DNA of 64,000 nt from Aquimarina sp. BL5 (GTDB taxonomy: Bacteria; Bacteroidota; Bacteroidia; Flavobacteriales; Flavobacteriaceae). The notes under the pieces were generated by a model. The model worked only from the letters and a program-made list of their open reading frames with translations. It was not told the DNA's origin and did not search any database. The stretch spans positions 1,139,501-1,203,500 of the forward strand of contig NZ_CP031963.1 in the NCBI RefSeq assembly GCF_003443675.1. The letters run 5' to 3'. The translations under genes and the position numbers were made by a program. Positions 18,570 to 28,360 of this stretch are shown here, one piece after another (position 1 is the first letter of the stretch; the number at the start of each line of letters is the position of its first letter).

Positions 18570-19898
18570 TTATAAATATTTTTTAAACTCTTTTGAAATA
18601 TCTAAAGTATCTTTTGTCTTTAACTGCCAATTTTTAAAATCCTTCATTAAGTTTTTAATTATTGGTATTGCATTTTTTTGGTTTTTTAAATTTGTGGTTT
18701 CCCAAGGATCTTTTTCTAAATCATACAACTCTAAATCACTCGTTTCTGGAAATAAAATAAGTTTTTTATTGTCTTTTATAATGGCTCTTTGGTCGTAAAA
18801 CATTGCCAAATAAATAGATGTTCTCGTGTCTTTGTTTTCTTCTACAATAGGACTTAAACTTTTAAAATCTATATTTTCTGGGGATTGAATCGCCAACATA
18901 TCAAGCAACGTGGGGAAAACATCCTGCAAATAAACTCTGTTTTTTATCTTTTTATTAGCTATCATTTTAGGTGCCTTAATAATAAGTGGTGCTGTAACGC
19001 TAGGCTCATAAACACATACTTTACCAGCTACGCCATTTTCGCCAAAGCTTATACCATGATCAGACATAAATACAATTATGGTATCGTCATAAATACCTTT
19101 TTCCTTTAATGTAGAAATAATGTTACCAATTCTCTCATCCATATGCGTTACCATAGCATTGTTCTGTTGCACACGATTTTTCATGGTTTTCGCACGCAAA
19201 GGATTTCTTGTGTATTGGTATTTTATATTTGTGTTTAACGAATCGCCGTCAATGACACTTGGTGGTAATATTATATTTTCTGATGGATACAAATCATAAT
19301 ACTTTTTTTCAGTTTGCCTTGGCACATGTGGTGCATTAAAAGCAACATACACTAAAAATGGTTTATCATCTTTATAACTTTTAATATAATCCACAGCTTC
19401 TTTGGCAGTAATATCCGTAATATGTCCTTTATCCGTATTATAAGTTTTTAATTGGCCTTCCGTAATGGTTCCTGTTTGTTCAAAAACATCTTTAGCTTCA
19501 TTTCCATAAGCATGCCATTTTCCAGTCATATATGTGGAATAGCCATTATTTTTCAAAGTCTCTGGAAAGCTTTCTGGTGCATTCTTTTTTGTGATTTTTT
19601 GAGACTTCCATAAATATTTTCCATACAATAGCATAGTTCTACTCGGTACACAGACTGCAGGCGCCCAGCAACCCATATTATATGCGGAAGTGAAGGATGT
19701 ACCATCTTCTGCTAATAAATCTATGCTAGGGGTTTGTATCGATGGATTTCCGAAAGCACCGACTGCTTGATTACTTTGATCATCGGATTCTATAATTAAT
19801 ATGTTGTACTTTTTCTGCTCCCTTTGTTGAGCATTACAAAAGCTAAAAAAAAATAAGATTGAACCTAAAAAAAGTGCTTTTTTCATCTTAATTATCAT
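18570..19898 (-). CDS. Secreted Cys-type sulfatase
   Basis: A 442-residue S1 sulfatase. The formylglycine site is the Cys of CVPSR (residue 79 if translation starts at 19886). The metal-binding segment is IIESDDQ; GKWHAYG and FMSDHGISFGENG follow. Signal peptide ends around FCNAQ. Two in-frame ATGs, at 19898 and 19886, both give a usable signal, and the shorter begins MKKALFLG, so the true start may be 12 bases downstream. It is shorter than the other sulfatases here and resembles iduronate/choline-type sulfatases in layout. It stands between GH29 and GH28 with gaps of 6 and 2 bases. Confidence 0.9.
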   Translation of the reverse strand: MIIKMKKALFLGSILFFFSFCNAQQREQKKYNILIIESDDQSNQAVGAFGNPSIQTPSIDLLAEDGTSFTSAYNMGCWAPAVCVPSRTMLLYGKYLWKSQKITKKNAPESFPETLKNNGYSTYMTGKWHAYGNEAKDVFEQTGTITEGQLKTYNTDKGHITDITAKEAVDYIKSYKDDKPFLVYVAFNAPHVPRQTEKKYYDLYPSENIILPPSVIDGDSLNTNIKYQYTRNPLRAKTMKNRVQQNNAMVTHMDERIGNIISTLKEKGIYDDTIIVFMSDHGISFGENGVAGKVCVYEPSVTAPLIIKAPKMIANKKIKNRVYLQDVFPTLLDMLAIQSPENIDFKSLSPIVEENKDTRTSIYLAMFYDQRAIIKDNKKLILFPETSDLELYDLEKDPWETTNLKNQKNAIPIIKNLMKDFKNWQLKTKDTLDISKEFKKYL

Positions 19899-19904
19899 AA
19901 TAAA

Positions 19905-21479
19905 CTAATCTTTATGAGCTTCAACATTTCCTCCAATATCATTTTCCATGTAACCCTCCAAAACAATTTTAAACGCGTGTGCATATTTTGAAGGATATTC
20001 CTTTGGCGCCTGAATCACCAAACCTTCTTCGTTTCTTTCCCATGCTACTCTTTCATCACTACCTAAAAGTTGGATATTCTGAATTTTAGAGTTTAGAACT
20101 CCTAATTTTGTACTAAAAGATTTTATGACAATCGAATCTTTTGGTGTATCCATTACAATTGCATAAAACTCCTTTTCTGTTTTTTTAGTAAAACGAATAT
20201 CATTGTTAGTGTACTTTATCTTCTCTTTTTCTACTTTATGCCCGCCTTCTGACAATCTGGTAGGACCTTCGCCAAAAATTGTCCAAGGTCTTGTACCATA
20301 AATTGCATTGCCATTGATAGTCAACCATTGTCCAATATCCAATAATAAATCTCTCATTTCTTGCGGAATATCGCCATTTGGATCTGGAGGAACGTTTAAC
20401 AACATAATGCCATTTTTAGCAACAATATCTACCAAAATATCTACTAATTCGTTTGGTGATTTAAATTGCGCGTTGGGCCTATAAAACCAAGCACCTGGTG
20501 ATGTATCTGTTAGCCAAGTTGGATTTTTTGGTTGATTTGGTCTTCCTCTTTCATAATCTTTAATAGCTGTATCAATTGGAAACGTTGTTTCTTTATAGGC
20601 AACTGCTACTTCTTTTCCCCATTCTTCTGCTTTATTATAATAATATGCTAAAAATTCTTGACGTGATTCTTCCGTCATATTTTCTAACCACCAATCAAAC
20701 CAAATTAAATCTGGCTGATACACATCAATATATTCTTTTAGTTTTGCCCACCATTCTTTATAAAAACGCTCATCTGGCGTATCAGAATCTAAAGCGTGTG
20801 GACTTGTATATAAATCATAATCTACTTCATCTATATTCCCGTGTGCATGTGCTGGCGCGAAATACTTCCAAGTGAATGCATGATGAAAAGAGCCCATAAA
20901 CTTCATATTTCTAGCTTCTATTTCTTTTTTCAAACTTGCAGAAGGATCTATTCCACCGTAATTCATCGAGTTCCAACGCGTAGCTTTACTATCCCACATT
21001 GCAAAATTATCGTGATGCATAGCTACCGGTCCCGCAAATTTAGCCCCGGATTTTTCGAATAATTCCGCCCATTTTTTTGCATCGAACTCTGAAGGTTTAA
21101 ATTGTTCAATAACATGTTTGTAACCAAACAATTTTGGGTCTCCATATTTGTTTTTATGATGTATAAAATTACTTGTAGGACTACCTTTTTTTGTTGGAAC
21201 AATTTTTCCGTCTTGATACATTAACATACCATGCCAACCACCATAATATTTCTCAGGATCTATACCTTCATACACTGTCGACACTGGACCCCAATGTGTA
21301 TAAATGCCAAATTTTGCATCTTTAAACCAATCAGGTACTTGATTTACTTTTGCTAAAGATTTCCAATTTTTTTGATATTTTTCTTGACTTTCGTTTTCAG
21401 TTTTTGATTTATCATCAACGCATGATGATAACATCACCATAGATAATAATACGAAACTTTTTAGAGTATTGATTTTCAT
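19905..21479 (-). CDS. GH29 alpha-L-fucosidase-family lipoprotein
   Basis: A 524-residue GH29 enzyme with a lipoprotein signal (MLSSC, lipidated Cys 20). The fold begins with WFKDAKFGIYTHWG. HHDNFAMWDS is the conserved substrate-binding segment and D262 in LIWFDWWLEN is the nucleophile. A short C-terminal beta domain follows (GEGPTRLSEGG, DIRFTKKTE). The family releases alpha-L-fucose and, in some agarophyte-degrading bacteria, alpha-L-galactose. In this GH28/GH2/sulfatase setting, removal of a terminal L-fucose or L-galactose branch is likely. It is only moderately similar to the second GH29 at 48451-49992. Confidence 0.92.
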   Translation of the reverse strand: MKINTLKSFVLLSMVMLSSCVDDKSKTENESQEKYQKNWKSLAKVNQVPDWFKDAKFGIYTHWGPVSTVYEGIDPEKYYGGWHGMLMYQDGKIVPTKKGSPTSNFIHHKNKYGDPKLFGYKHVIEQFKPSEFDAKKWAELFEKSGAKFAGPVAMHHDNFAMWDSKATRWNSMNYGGIDPSASLKKEIEARNMKFMGSFHHAFTWKYFAPAHAHGNIDEVDYDLYTSPHALDSDTPDERFYKEWWAKLKEYIDVYQPDLIWFDWWLENMTEESRQEFLAYYYNKAEEWGKEVAVAYKETTFPIDTAIKDYERGRPNQPKNPTWLTDTSPGAWFYRPNAQFKSPNELVDILVDIVAKNGIMLLNVPPDPNGDIPQEMRDLLLDIGQWLTINGNAIYGTRPWTIFGEGPTRLSEGGHKVEKEKIKYTNNDIRFTKKTEKEFYAIVMDTPKDSIVIKSFSTKLGVLNSKIQNIQLLGSDERVAWERNEEGLVIQAPKEYPSKYAHAFKIVLEGYMENDIGGNVEAHKD

Positions 21480-21490
21480 ATTATTTAGAA

Positions 21491-23971
21491 TTATTCTCCT
21501 GTTTTAATTATTAATTCACTGGCTTCTAATACTTCAGAAGTCGCTGTAATCTTAATTTCTCCTGCTTCCTCTGTAGATTTTACAACCAATAAACATTTAC
21601 CACTAAATGCATTACGTTCTGGTATTTGAAAAGATTTTAAAGAAGTTGGATCTCCATTTCCAACAGCTTCTAAAACACCTTTGCCTTCAATTTTAAAATT
21701 GACTAAATTATCCGAATTTGGACAAATATTCCCTGCTTTATCTTCAATTGTAACAGTTATAAAAGATAAATCTAATCCATCCGCAGAAATCGTTTTTCTA
21801 TCTGCGACTAAACTGATTTTTGCAGGTTTTCCTGCCGTTTTTCTGATATCCGTTGCTACTTCTTTACTATTTTTATAGGCAATAACTTTAAGTTCTCCAG
21901 GCTGATAAGGTACATCCCATGACAATCTATATTTTGTTCTAAACATACCTTTTTTAAACTCGTGATATTCTGATGGAATTTCTGTAATATCCTTTCCTTT
22001 TATTTTCTTTCCGTAAGACGTTCCATTTAGAAAAAGTTCTACTTCTTCTGCATTAGTATATACAAAAACAGGAATGTTCTCACCTTCTTTTCCTTCCCAA
22101 TTCCAATGCGGTAAAACGTGAACCATGGGTTTTGTAGTCCATTGGCTTTGATATAAATAGTATCTATCTTTAGGAAAACCCGCTAGATCAACTGGTGCAA
22201 AATATGAAGAACGTGAGGGCCAATCGTCATTCCAGTAACCATTTGTAGAATTATCTCTCCCTCCATAGGGCGTAGGTTCGCCTAAATAATCGAAACCTGT
22301 CCAAATAAACTCTCCTAAAGAGCGTGGTTGTTTTTCTTGTGCTGCGAACTCAACATCTGGAGCATATGCCCAAGGTGGACCAACTATAACATCGTAACTA
22401 GATACCTGGTTAGTTTCGTGCTTTTCTTTAAATTCTATGGGTAAATGATATACGCCTCTGCTACTGGTTTGTGATGAAGTTTCTGAACCATAAACAAGAT
22501 ATTTTGGGTTTTTCTCTAAAACCTCATCATAATTTTCTGGCCAATAATTCATACCGATAACATCGACATAATCGGCTAATTTATTTTTAAAAGGTGCCGG
22601 ATAATAGTTAAAACCGATGGTTGTAGGTCTGGTATTATCTTCATCGTGACAGATATCATTTAACATTTTGGCTACTTTCCAGCCATCATCTTGACCTTGC
22701 TCTAAAATTTCGTTACCAATACTCCACATAACTACTGATGGATGATTTCTATCACGCTTTATCATATCGCGCAAATCGCGCTCATGCCATTGGTCAAAAT
22801 ATTTATTGTAACCATTCGGTACTTTTCCTTTTCTCCATTCGTCAAAAGCCTCTACTATAACTACTATCCCTAACTTATCACAGATTTCTAAAATCTCTGG
22901 TGACGGTGGGTTATGACTCGTTCTTAGCGCATTTATACCCATACTTTGCATAATTTGCATCTGGCGTTCTTTGGCTCTGTAATTTATTGCGGTTCCCAAA
23001 GGTCCTTGATCGTGATGCATGCAAACACCTTGAAATTCGAACGGTTTCCCATTCAACAAAAAGCCTTTTTCTCTTTCAAATGCAATGGTGCGTATACCAA
23101 AATCAGTTTCATAAGTATCCACTAAACTTCCATTAACATAAAGACTACTAACCGCTTGGTATAATACTGGTTTTGTTGTATCCCATAATTCAGGATTACT
23201 AATTTCTAAACGTACATCTTGAACAGCTTTAGCATTAAGAGCAACCTCTGTCTCATTCGAAGCAACTTCTACTCTATTTTTATCCTTGATCACTGTTTTC
23301 AAGGTTACGCTTGAAGCTGATTTCTTATAGTCTTCAATTGTAGTTTCAATATTTATTGTTGCTTTGTCTTCTAAAACTTCGGGTGTTGTAATAAAAGTAC
23401 CGTATTGCGGGATATGTAACGAATTATTTATCTTAAGGCGAACATTTCTATATAATCCCGCACCAGGATACCAACGTGCTGCTAAATCCTCTGGTATTAG
23501 TTGTACGGCTATAACATTATCTTCTCCAAATTTAACATGATCCGTTAAATCAAATTCAAAACCAATATAGCCATATGGTCTTTCGCCTATATAATTATCA
23601 TTTAACCAAACTTTGGCGTTATTCATGGCACCATCAAACTCAATAGAAATTTTTTTGTTTTCATTTATTTTATCAACTGTAAAATGTTTTCTGTACCAAG
23701 CTTCACCGTGGACTGGCAACCCTCCTGTTCTTGCATTGTATTTGTTAGAAAAAGGACCTTCTATTGCCCAATCGTGTGGTAAGTTTAATTGTCTCCATTC
23801 TGCATCATCAAAAGCTACCAAATTACCGTCTTTAATTTCTCCTTTTTGAAATAACCAGCCCTTATTGAAATTTTTATCTGCTATTGGAATATCTTGTTTT
23901 GATTCACAAGAAAAGAAGACAAAATTTAAAGTAAAAAAAAGTAGTATTGTAATCTTTTTAAAAGCTTTCAT
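21491..23971 (-). CDS. GH2 glycosidase lipoprotein (distinct from the two paralogues)
   Basis: An 826-residue GH2 enzyme and first gene of the long minus-strand run. The lipoprotein signal is FVFFSC. Domains are jelly-roll (GEAWYRKHF, GERPYGYIGFEFDL), Ig-like, TIM barrel with acid/base E421 (SIGNEILEQ) and nucleophile E497 (VYGSETSSQ), then DUF4982 and bacterial Ig-like domains. The nucleophile context (SETSS in place of TENW/SENW) and the GLPVHGEAWY lid set it apart from the other two GH2s, so a different linkage is likely. A 177-base intergenic region separates it from the divergent sulfatase gene at 24149. A promoter is expected there, but I could not pick out a convincing minus-strand element. 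Confidence 0.92.
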   Translation of the reverse strand: MKAFKKITILLFFTLNFVFFSCESKQDIPIADKNFNKGWLFQKGEIKDGNLVAFDDAEWRQLNLPHDWAIEGPFSNKYNARTGGLPVHGEAWYRKHFTVDKINENKKISIEFDGAMNNAKVWLNDNYIGERPYGYIGFEFDLTDHVKFGEDNVIAVQLIPEDLAARWYPGAGLYRNVRLKINNSLHIPQYGTFITTPEVLEDKATINIETTIEDYKKSASSVTLKTVIKDKNRVEVASNETEVALNAKAVQDVRLEISNPELWDTTKPVLYQAVSSLYVNGSLVDTYETDFGIRTIAFEREKGFLLNGKPFEFQGVCMHHDQGPLGTAINYRAKERQMQIMQSMGINALRTSHNPPSPEILEICDKLGIVVIVEAFDEWRKGKVPNGYNKYFDQWHERDLRDMIKRDRNHPSVVMWSIGNEILEQGQDDGWKVAKMLNDICHDEDNTRPTTIGFNYYPAPFKNKLADYVDVIGMNYWPENYDEVLEKNPKYLVYGSETSSQTSSRGVYHLPIEFKEKHETNQVSSYDVIVGPPWAYAPDVEFAAQEKQPRSLGEFIWTGFDYLGEPTPYGGRDNSTNGYWNDDWPSRSSYFAPVDLAGFPKDRYYLYQSQWTTKPMVHVLPHWNWEGKEGENIPVFVYTNAEEVELFLNGTSYGKKIKGKDITEIPSEYHEFKKGMFRTKYRLSWDVPYQPGELKVIAYKNSKEVATDIRKTAGKPAKISLVADRKTISADGLDLSFITVTIEDKAGNICPNSDNLVNFKIEGKGVLEAVGNGDPTSLKSFQIPERNAFSGKCLLVVKSTEEAGEIKITATSEVLEASELIIKTGE

Positions 23972-24066
23972 TAGCGACTATTTTTAATTGAAAAGAAATG
24001 AAAATTAAATATAAATTTTTCGTTACCATTCCTAAAAAAATCTACTTGCTAATTAGCTCCAAAAAT

Positions 24067-24081
24067 CATTTGTTATATAGA
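24067..24081 (+). promoter_or_regulatory. Shared upstream element, copy 1 (CATTTGTTATAT)
   Basis: The 12-base string CATTTGTTATAT begins 82 bases before the sulfatase ATG at 24149. The same 12 bases recur at 48365 and 56943 at nearly the same distance from start codons. Position and spacing suggest an activator or repressor site close to the -35 region rather than a core promoter. No DNA-binding partner is shown. Confidence 0.5.
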
Positions 24082-24148
24082 TTAAAACAATTCAATTAAA
24101 ATTTAAGCAGGCTTGCTTGTAATTTTACAAAACTATAATTTTAACCAT

Positions 24149-25573
24149 ATGGTTTTAAAAAACTATTTCTTTTTAATTTTAGTGTTGTTTTTTTTAGGCT
24201 GTAAAAACACTTCAGAAATTCAAGTATCTAAACCACCAAACATTATCGTTATACTTACTGACGATCAAGGTTGGCGAGATGTTGGTTTCAATGGCGCGAC
24301 GGATATTCCTACAAAAAACTTAGATCGACTTGCTAAAGAAGGTACTATTTTTTCTAACGGTTATGTCTCGCATCCTTATTGTAGTCCGTCTCGAGCTGGA
24401 TTATTAACTGGCAGGTATCAAGCCCGTTTTGGTCACGATTGCAACTTGCCATACAAAGATGATAATGATGCCAGTATTGGCACTCCGTTGTCAGAAATAA
24501 TGATTTCTGAAGCGTTAAAAAAACAAGGGTACACGACAAGCGCTATCGGTAAATGGCATGTTGGTGATCATCCAGATTTACATCCAAACAAGCAAGGTTT
24601 TGATCATTGGTTTGGTTTCCCTGGAGGAAACACAAATTATTGGGGATTTCCTGAAAACTACCTTAAAACCATTTACAGAAACGGCAAACCTGTAGATAGA
24701 AAAAACCTTAGCTATTTAACCGATGATTTCACGAATGAAGCGGTCAATTTTATAGATAAAAACGATGACAAACCTTTCTTTATATATTTGGCTTACAATG
24801 CGCCTCATGCACCAGATCAAACAACTAAAAAGTATTTAGAAAATACTAAACATATCGAAAATGCAGAGCGTAGCATATACGGAGCTATGGTTAATGGTGT
24901 GGACATTGGTGTAGGAAAAATTGATTCTACTTTGGTTGCTAAAGGTATTAAAGATAATACCTTGATCGTATTTTTGAGTGATAATGGCGGTCGTAAAAAA
25001 GTAGCAGATAATCAACCTAATCGTGGTTATAAAGGTATGCTTTTTGAAGGTGGTATAAAAGTTCCCTTTTTTATGACGTGGAAAAACGGTATCAAGAACG
25101 ATAAAATTTATAAAAATCCAGTATCTGCACTAGATATATTTCCTACATTATTGAATATAGCTGGCGGAAATGCCAAAGATGAACCCCAATTAGATGGTAA
25201 AGATTTGTTACCATACTTAAATAATGAAACTGAAAAGCCGCACAATCTTTTATTTTGGCGTTCTTCTGGAGGATTTGAATACGCAGTTAGAAAAGATAAT
25301 TTCAAATTATATAAAAGTGCTTTTAAAGGCAAAACCTTATTATTTGATTTAGAGAAAGACCCGAATGAAAATTTTGATATTTCAGATGAAAACGTTACTA
25401 AAATTAAAGAGCTAAATAAAGCCTATGCTAATTGGGATTCAAAAAATATAAATCCTAATTGGTATGACCCACATCCGGAAAACGTATTAAAAGACAAAGA
25501 AAATTATATAAAAAAGAGAAACAATTCTTTACACCCAAAAATCAAAAAAAAACTTAATAAAAATCTGAATTAA
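24149..25573 (+). CDS. Cys-type sulfatase lipoprotein
   Basis: A 474-residue S1 sulfatase with a lipoprotein signal (FFLGC, Cys 18). Metal-binding DDQGW starts at residue 38. The formylglycine site is C78 in CSPSR, followed by LLTGRYQARFGHDCN. GKWHVGD, FLSDNGG and the C-terminal NWYDPHP are typical. Start 24149 was chosen because it opens directly into the signal; a TTG-initiated frame 12 codons earlier adds an unlikely leader. The stop overlaps the next start (TAATG at 25571), so translation of the GH43-CBM6 gene is coupled. The gene follows the shared CATTTGTTATAT element. Confidence 0.92.
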   Translation: MVLKNYFFLILVLFFLGCKNTSEIQVSKPPNIIVILTDDQGWRDVGFNGATDIPTKNLDRLAKEGTIFSNGYVSHPYCSPSRAGLLTGRYQARFGHDCNLPYKDDNDASIGTPLSEIMISEALKKQGYTTSAIGKWHVGDHPDLHPNKQGFDHWFGFPGGNTNYWGFPENYLKTIYRNGKPVDRKNLSYLTDDFTNEAVNFIDKNDDKPFFIYLAYNAPHAPDQTTKKYLENTKHIENAERSIYGAMVNGVDIGVGKIDSTLVAKGIKDNTLIVFLSDNGGRKKVADNQPNRGYKGMLFEGGIKVPFFMTWKNGIKNDKIYKNPVSALDIFPTLLNIAGGNAKDEPQLDGKDLLPYLNNETEKPHNLLFWRSSGGFEYAVRKDNFKLYKSAFKGKTLLFDLEKDPNENFDISDENVTKIKELNKAYANWDSKNINPNWYDPHPENVLKDKENYIKKRNNSLHPKIKKKLNKNLN

Positions 25574-26904
25574 TGTATAAAAAAAGATCTATCCTATTTT
25601 TAATTCTTTATGTCGTAGCCACCTTACAACTTTTCTCACAAAATCCATTGGTAACCCACATGTATACGGCAGATCCCACTGCACGAGTTTTCAATGGTAA
25701 ATTATATGTTTTTCCATCCACAGATATCGTTTGTGAAGAAGGTAAAGGAGAAAACGGATTTTGTATGCCGTCTTATAATGTGTTTTCTTCAGAAGATTTA
25801 ACCAATTGGACGGATCACGGAAAAATAATTGACCAAACCGATGTGCCTTGGGGGAAAAAAGATGGCTTTGGAATGTGGGCGCCTGATTGTGTAGAAAAAG
25901 ACGGAACGTATTATTACTATTATCCTGCGCCACCTTTGGACAAAAGTGGTTTTAGACGTGTCGGTGTTGCTACTGCTAAAAAACCAGAAGGTCCATACGT
26001 ACTTGAAAAAAACTATATAAAAGGTGTCAATGGTATTGACCCTAATGTTCTAAACGATGATGACGGGAAATCTTATATCTACTTTGGTGGTGGAAAAAAA
26101 CTATATGTTGCTGAATTAAATAGTGACATGAAATCTATCAAAGGAAAAGCTAAAGAAATTGAAGGTTTGCCAGACGGATATAAAGAAGGCCCTTTTATGT
26201 TTAAGAAAGATGGTTTATACTATTTTACTTTTCCTCATGATAAATCCGGCTCTGAAGAAATTGCTTATGCTACCGGAACAAATCCGATGGGACCTTTTGA
26301 ATATCAAGGAAAGATCATGGAACGCTGGAAAGATGGAATATGGACGAATCATCATTCTATTTTAGAATATAAAAAGCAGTGGTATATTTTTTATCATCAT
26401 CATGATATTTCTAACAACCAACACTTACGCTCTATGCGCGCAGATAGTTTATTTTTTGGTAAAAAAGGACAAATATTAAAGACAAAAGCAACTTTGAGAG
26501 GTATTGGAATTACTTCTGCCAAAGAACACATCCAAATTGACCGATTTTCAAAATCAAAAAACGTAAAAGTTAGTAAACTAAAAGATGATAAAGTTGTTGG
26601 CTGGCAATTAGATTATATACAAAATGGTTCTTTTGTAACTTATAACGCAGTTGATTTTCGCAAAAAATACAACAAAGTAATTTATCGAGTTTCTTCTGGC
26701 TCTGATGGAGGCAACATCAAGTTATATGTAGATGGAAAATTAATCTCTACCACCAAGGTTGAAAATACTGGTAATTGGAACACCTGGAAAACGGTTGAAA
26801 CACCTATTAACAAAAAAATAAAAGGGATAAAAAATATTAAACTAGTTTTTGAAGGTGATAGTAGCGATTATCTCTTAAATATTGATTGGTTAAAATTTGA
26901 ATAA
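25573..26904 (+). CDS. GH43 glycosidase with C-terminal CBM6
   Basis: A 443-residue secreted GH43 enzyme (signal to ~residue 22, LFSQ). The catalytic Asp is in MYTADPTARVF, the second Asp in GIDPNVLNDDDG and the general acid Glu in YKEGPFMFKKDG. The unusual MWAPDCVEKDGTYYYYYPAP stretch is typical of a galactan/arabinan-type GH43 subgroup. Residues ~320-443 form a family 6 carbohydrate-binding module. It overlaps the sulfatase stop by one base and is the last gene of the unit; a strong hairpin terminator follows at 26927. Beta-xylosidase, arabinosidase and exo-galactosidase activities are all possible. Confidence 0.92.
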   Translation: MYKKRSILFLILYVVATLQLFSQNPLVTHMYTADPTARVFNGKLYVFPSTDIVCEEGKGENGFCMPSYNVFSSEDLTNWTDHGKIIDQTDVPWGKKDGFGMWAPDCVEKDGTYYYYYPAPPLDKSGFRRVGVATAKKPEGPYVLEKNYIKGVNGIDPNVLNDDDGKSYIYFGGGKKLYVAELNSDMKSIKGKAKEIEGLPDGYKEGPFMFKKDGLYYFTFPHDKSGSEEIAYATGTNPMGPFEYQGKIMERWKDGIWTNHHSILEYKKQWYIFYHHHDISNNQHLRSMRADSLFFGKKGQILKTKATLRGIGITSAKEHIQIDRFSKSKNVKVSKLKDDKVVGWQLDYIQNGSFVTYNAVDFRKKYNKVIYRVSSGSDGGNIKLYVDGKLISTTKVENTGNWNTWKTVETPINKKIKGIKNIKLVFEGDSSDYLLNIDWLKFE

Positions 26905-26926
26905 ATTCTTGAAATTAATTCAAATT

Positions 26927-26959
26927 AAAAAGGGTATACTATAAAAGTCTACCCTTTTT
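26927..26959. terminator. Bidirectional hairpin terminator between convergent genes
   Basis: A perfect 10-bp stem, AAAAAGGGTA (26927-26936) with TACCCTTTTT (26950-26959), encloses a 13-base loop. The arms supply a T-run on both strands, so it can stop the plus-strand GH43 transcript and the minus-strand MaoC transcript. A second weaker inverted repeat (AGAATTTGA at 26966, TCAAATTCT at 26990) overlaps the MaoC 3' end. Confidence 0.8.
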
Positions 26960-26982
26960 AATTTTAGAATTTGAAAATAATA

Positions 26983-27435
26983 CTAATTCTCAAATTCTTT
27001 CTTCTTTGCTAACAAAATATGGTCGCAAACCAAAACCAGTTCATCTTTCTGGTTAAAGATTTCTACGTGTTCATTAACAAGGCCTAATTCTGGACGTTTC
27101 GATTCTTTCTTTTCTGAAATGGTTACTACTACATGAATCGTATCACCGATATGAACAGGTTTTACAAAACGTAATCGATCATAACCTTTGGAAAAGGCTT
27201 CAGGGTTTATTTCTGTAGCTGTCATACCGATTCCTACTGCAAAAGTTAGGGTTCCGTGTGCAATACGTTGCTTAAACGGTTGTGTAGCACACCATTCTGC
27301 ATCCATATGATGTGGAAAATAATCTCCCGTGTGACCTGCATGCACTACAAAATCAGTTTCTGTAATAGTTCTTCCTAGGGTTACTCTTTTATGTCCTAAC
27401 TCGTAGTCTTCGTAAAATTGAGATTTAATATGCAT
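26983..27435 (-). CDS. MaoC-like (R)-specific enoyl-CoA hydratase/dehydratase
   Basis: A 150-residue hot-dog-fold protein and last gene of the RhaT operon. The hydratase-2 signature is intact: D38 and H43 within GDYFPHHMD, the usual D-x-N-P-x-H pattern with Phe for Asn. [15 protein letters not shown] follows. The family adds or removes water across CoA-thioester double bonds, so it fits an operon with two CoA-transferases. The substrate is unknown; a sugar-derived hydroxyacyl-CoA is inferred. A 120-base gap separates it from the upstream SDR gene. A near-palindrome (27425-27440, centred on ATGCAT) covers its start codon. Confidence 0.87.
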   Translation of the reverse strand: MHIKSQFYEDYELGHKRVTLGRTITETDFVVHAGHTGDYFPHHMDAEWCATQPFKQRIAHGTLTFAVGIGMTATEINPEAFSKGYDRLRFVKPVHIGDTIHVVVTISEKKESKRPELGLVNEHVEIFNQKDELVLVCDHILLAKKKEFEN

Positions 27436-27555
27436 GTTAAAACGTATTTATGTATTAATTTAAGTTAGTTCTTGATAAACATTGTTTGTTACTTTTAGCT
27501 GAGATAATTTTTATTTTTAATGGTATACGAATCGTTATTTCATTAATATCAGAAA

Positions 27556-28326
27556 TTATCTTCCCATCCAGCCGCCGTCTACAAGAACAACAGAACCGTT
27601 CATATACGCAGATGCTTCTGATGCTAAAAACACTGTTGGACCAGCAAAATCTTTTGGGTCGCCCCAACGCCCGGCAGGAATCCGAGATAAAATAGACTCT
27701 GCTCTTTCAGGATTATTTCTTAAAGCCTCTGTATTATCAGTAGCAATATAACCTGGTGCAATAGCATTTACGTTTACTCCTTTTCCTGCCCACTCATTTG
27801 CGAAAGCCATTGTCATTTGACCAATAGCACCTTTACTAGCTGCGTAGCCTGGAACTGTAATTCCTCCTTGATAGGTTAATAATGAAGCCGTAAAAATTAC
27901 TTTTCCAGCACCCTTTGCTACCATATCTTTTCCAAATTCACGTGTTAAAATAAACTGCGCTGTTTGGTTGACTTCAATAACCTGATCCCAATATTCATCT
28001 GAATGTTCAACTGCAGGGGCTCTTAAAATAGTTCCTGCATTGTTCACCAAAATATCTATTTGAGAGTGATTTGCTTTTACTTCCGCAATGAAGGCATATA
28101 GTGCTTTTCTATCTGAAAAATCACATTGATAGGCCGCAAAGCTTTTACCAACAGCTTCTACTGCCTTAGATACTTCACTACCGCCTTTTTCTAAAGATGC
28201 AGATACACCAATAATATTGGCTCCTGCTTCTGCTAAACCAACTGCCATTGCGAATCCTATACCGCGTTTACACCCTGTTACTAAAGCTGTTTTTCCTTCT
28301 AAATTAAATTTATTTAAAACACTCAT
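27556..28326 (-). CDS. kduD: KduD-like SDR, putative 2-keto-3-deoxy-gluconate-type 5-dehydrogenase
   Basis: A 256-residue classical short-chain dehydrogenase. It has the NAD-binding TGCKRGIG, the NNAG motif and the catalytic Y161-x3-K165 (GYAASKG). The C-terminal part (NVNAIAPGYIATDNTEALR, RIPAGRWGDP, DGGWMGR) matches what I know of KduD, which interconverts 2-keto-3-deoxygluconate and 2,5-diketo-3-deoxygluconate. The operon lacks KduI and unsaturated-uronate genes, so the physiological substrate may be another keto-deoxy acid. The gene is followed by a 120-base gap and preceded by a 77-base gap holding a perfect 16-base palindrome. Confidence 0.8.
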   Translation of the reverse strand: MSVLNKFNLEGKTALVTGCKRGIGFAMAVGLAEAGANIIGVSASLEKGGSEVSKAVEAVGKSFAAYQCDFSDRKALYAFIAEVKANHSQIDILVNNAGTILRAPAVEHSDEYWDQVIEVNQTAQFILTREFGKDMVAKGAGKVIFTASLLTYQGGITVPGYAASKGAIGQMTMAFANEWAGKGVNVNAIAPGYIATDNTEALRNNPERAESILSRIPAGRWGDPKDFAGPTVFLASEASAYMNGSVVLVDGGWMGR

Positions 28327-28360
28327 TTTTATTTTGTTTAATAGTTCTCGACGGTTCTTG

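Noticed and set aside
24113..24148. TTG-initiated longer start of the sulfatase
   Set aside because: The lipoprotein signal begins at ATG 24149; the extra 12 residues would spoil it.
27477..27487. AAAC-ATT-GTTT palindrome before the MaoC gene
   Set aside because: Too short to distinguish from chance.
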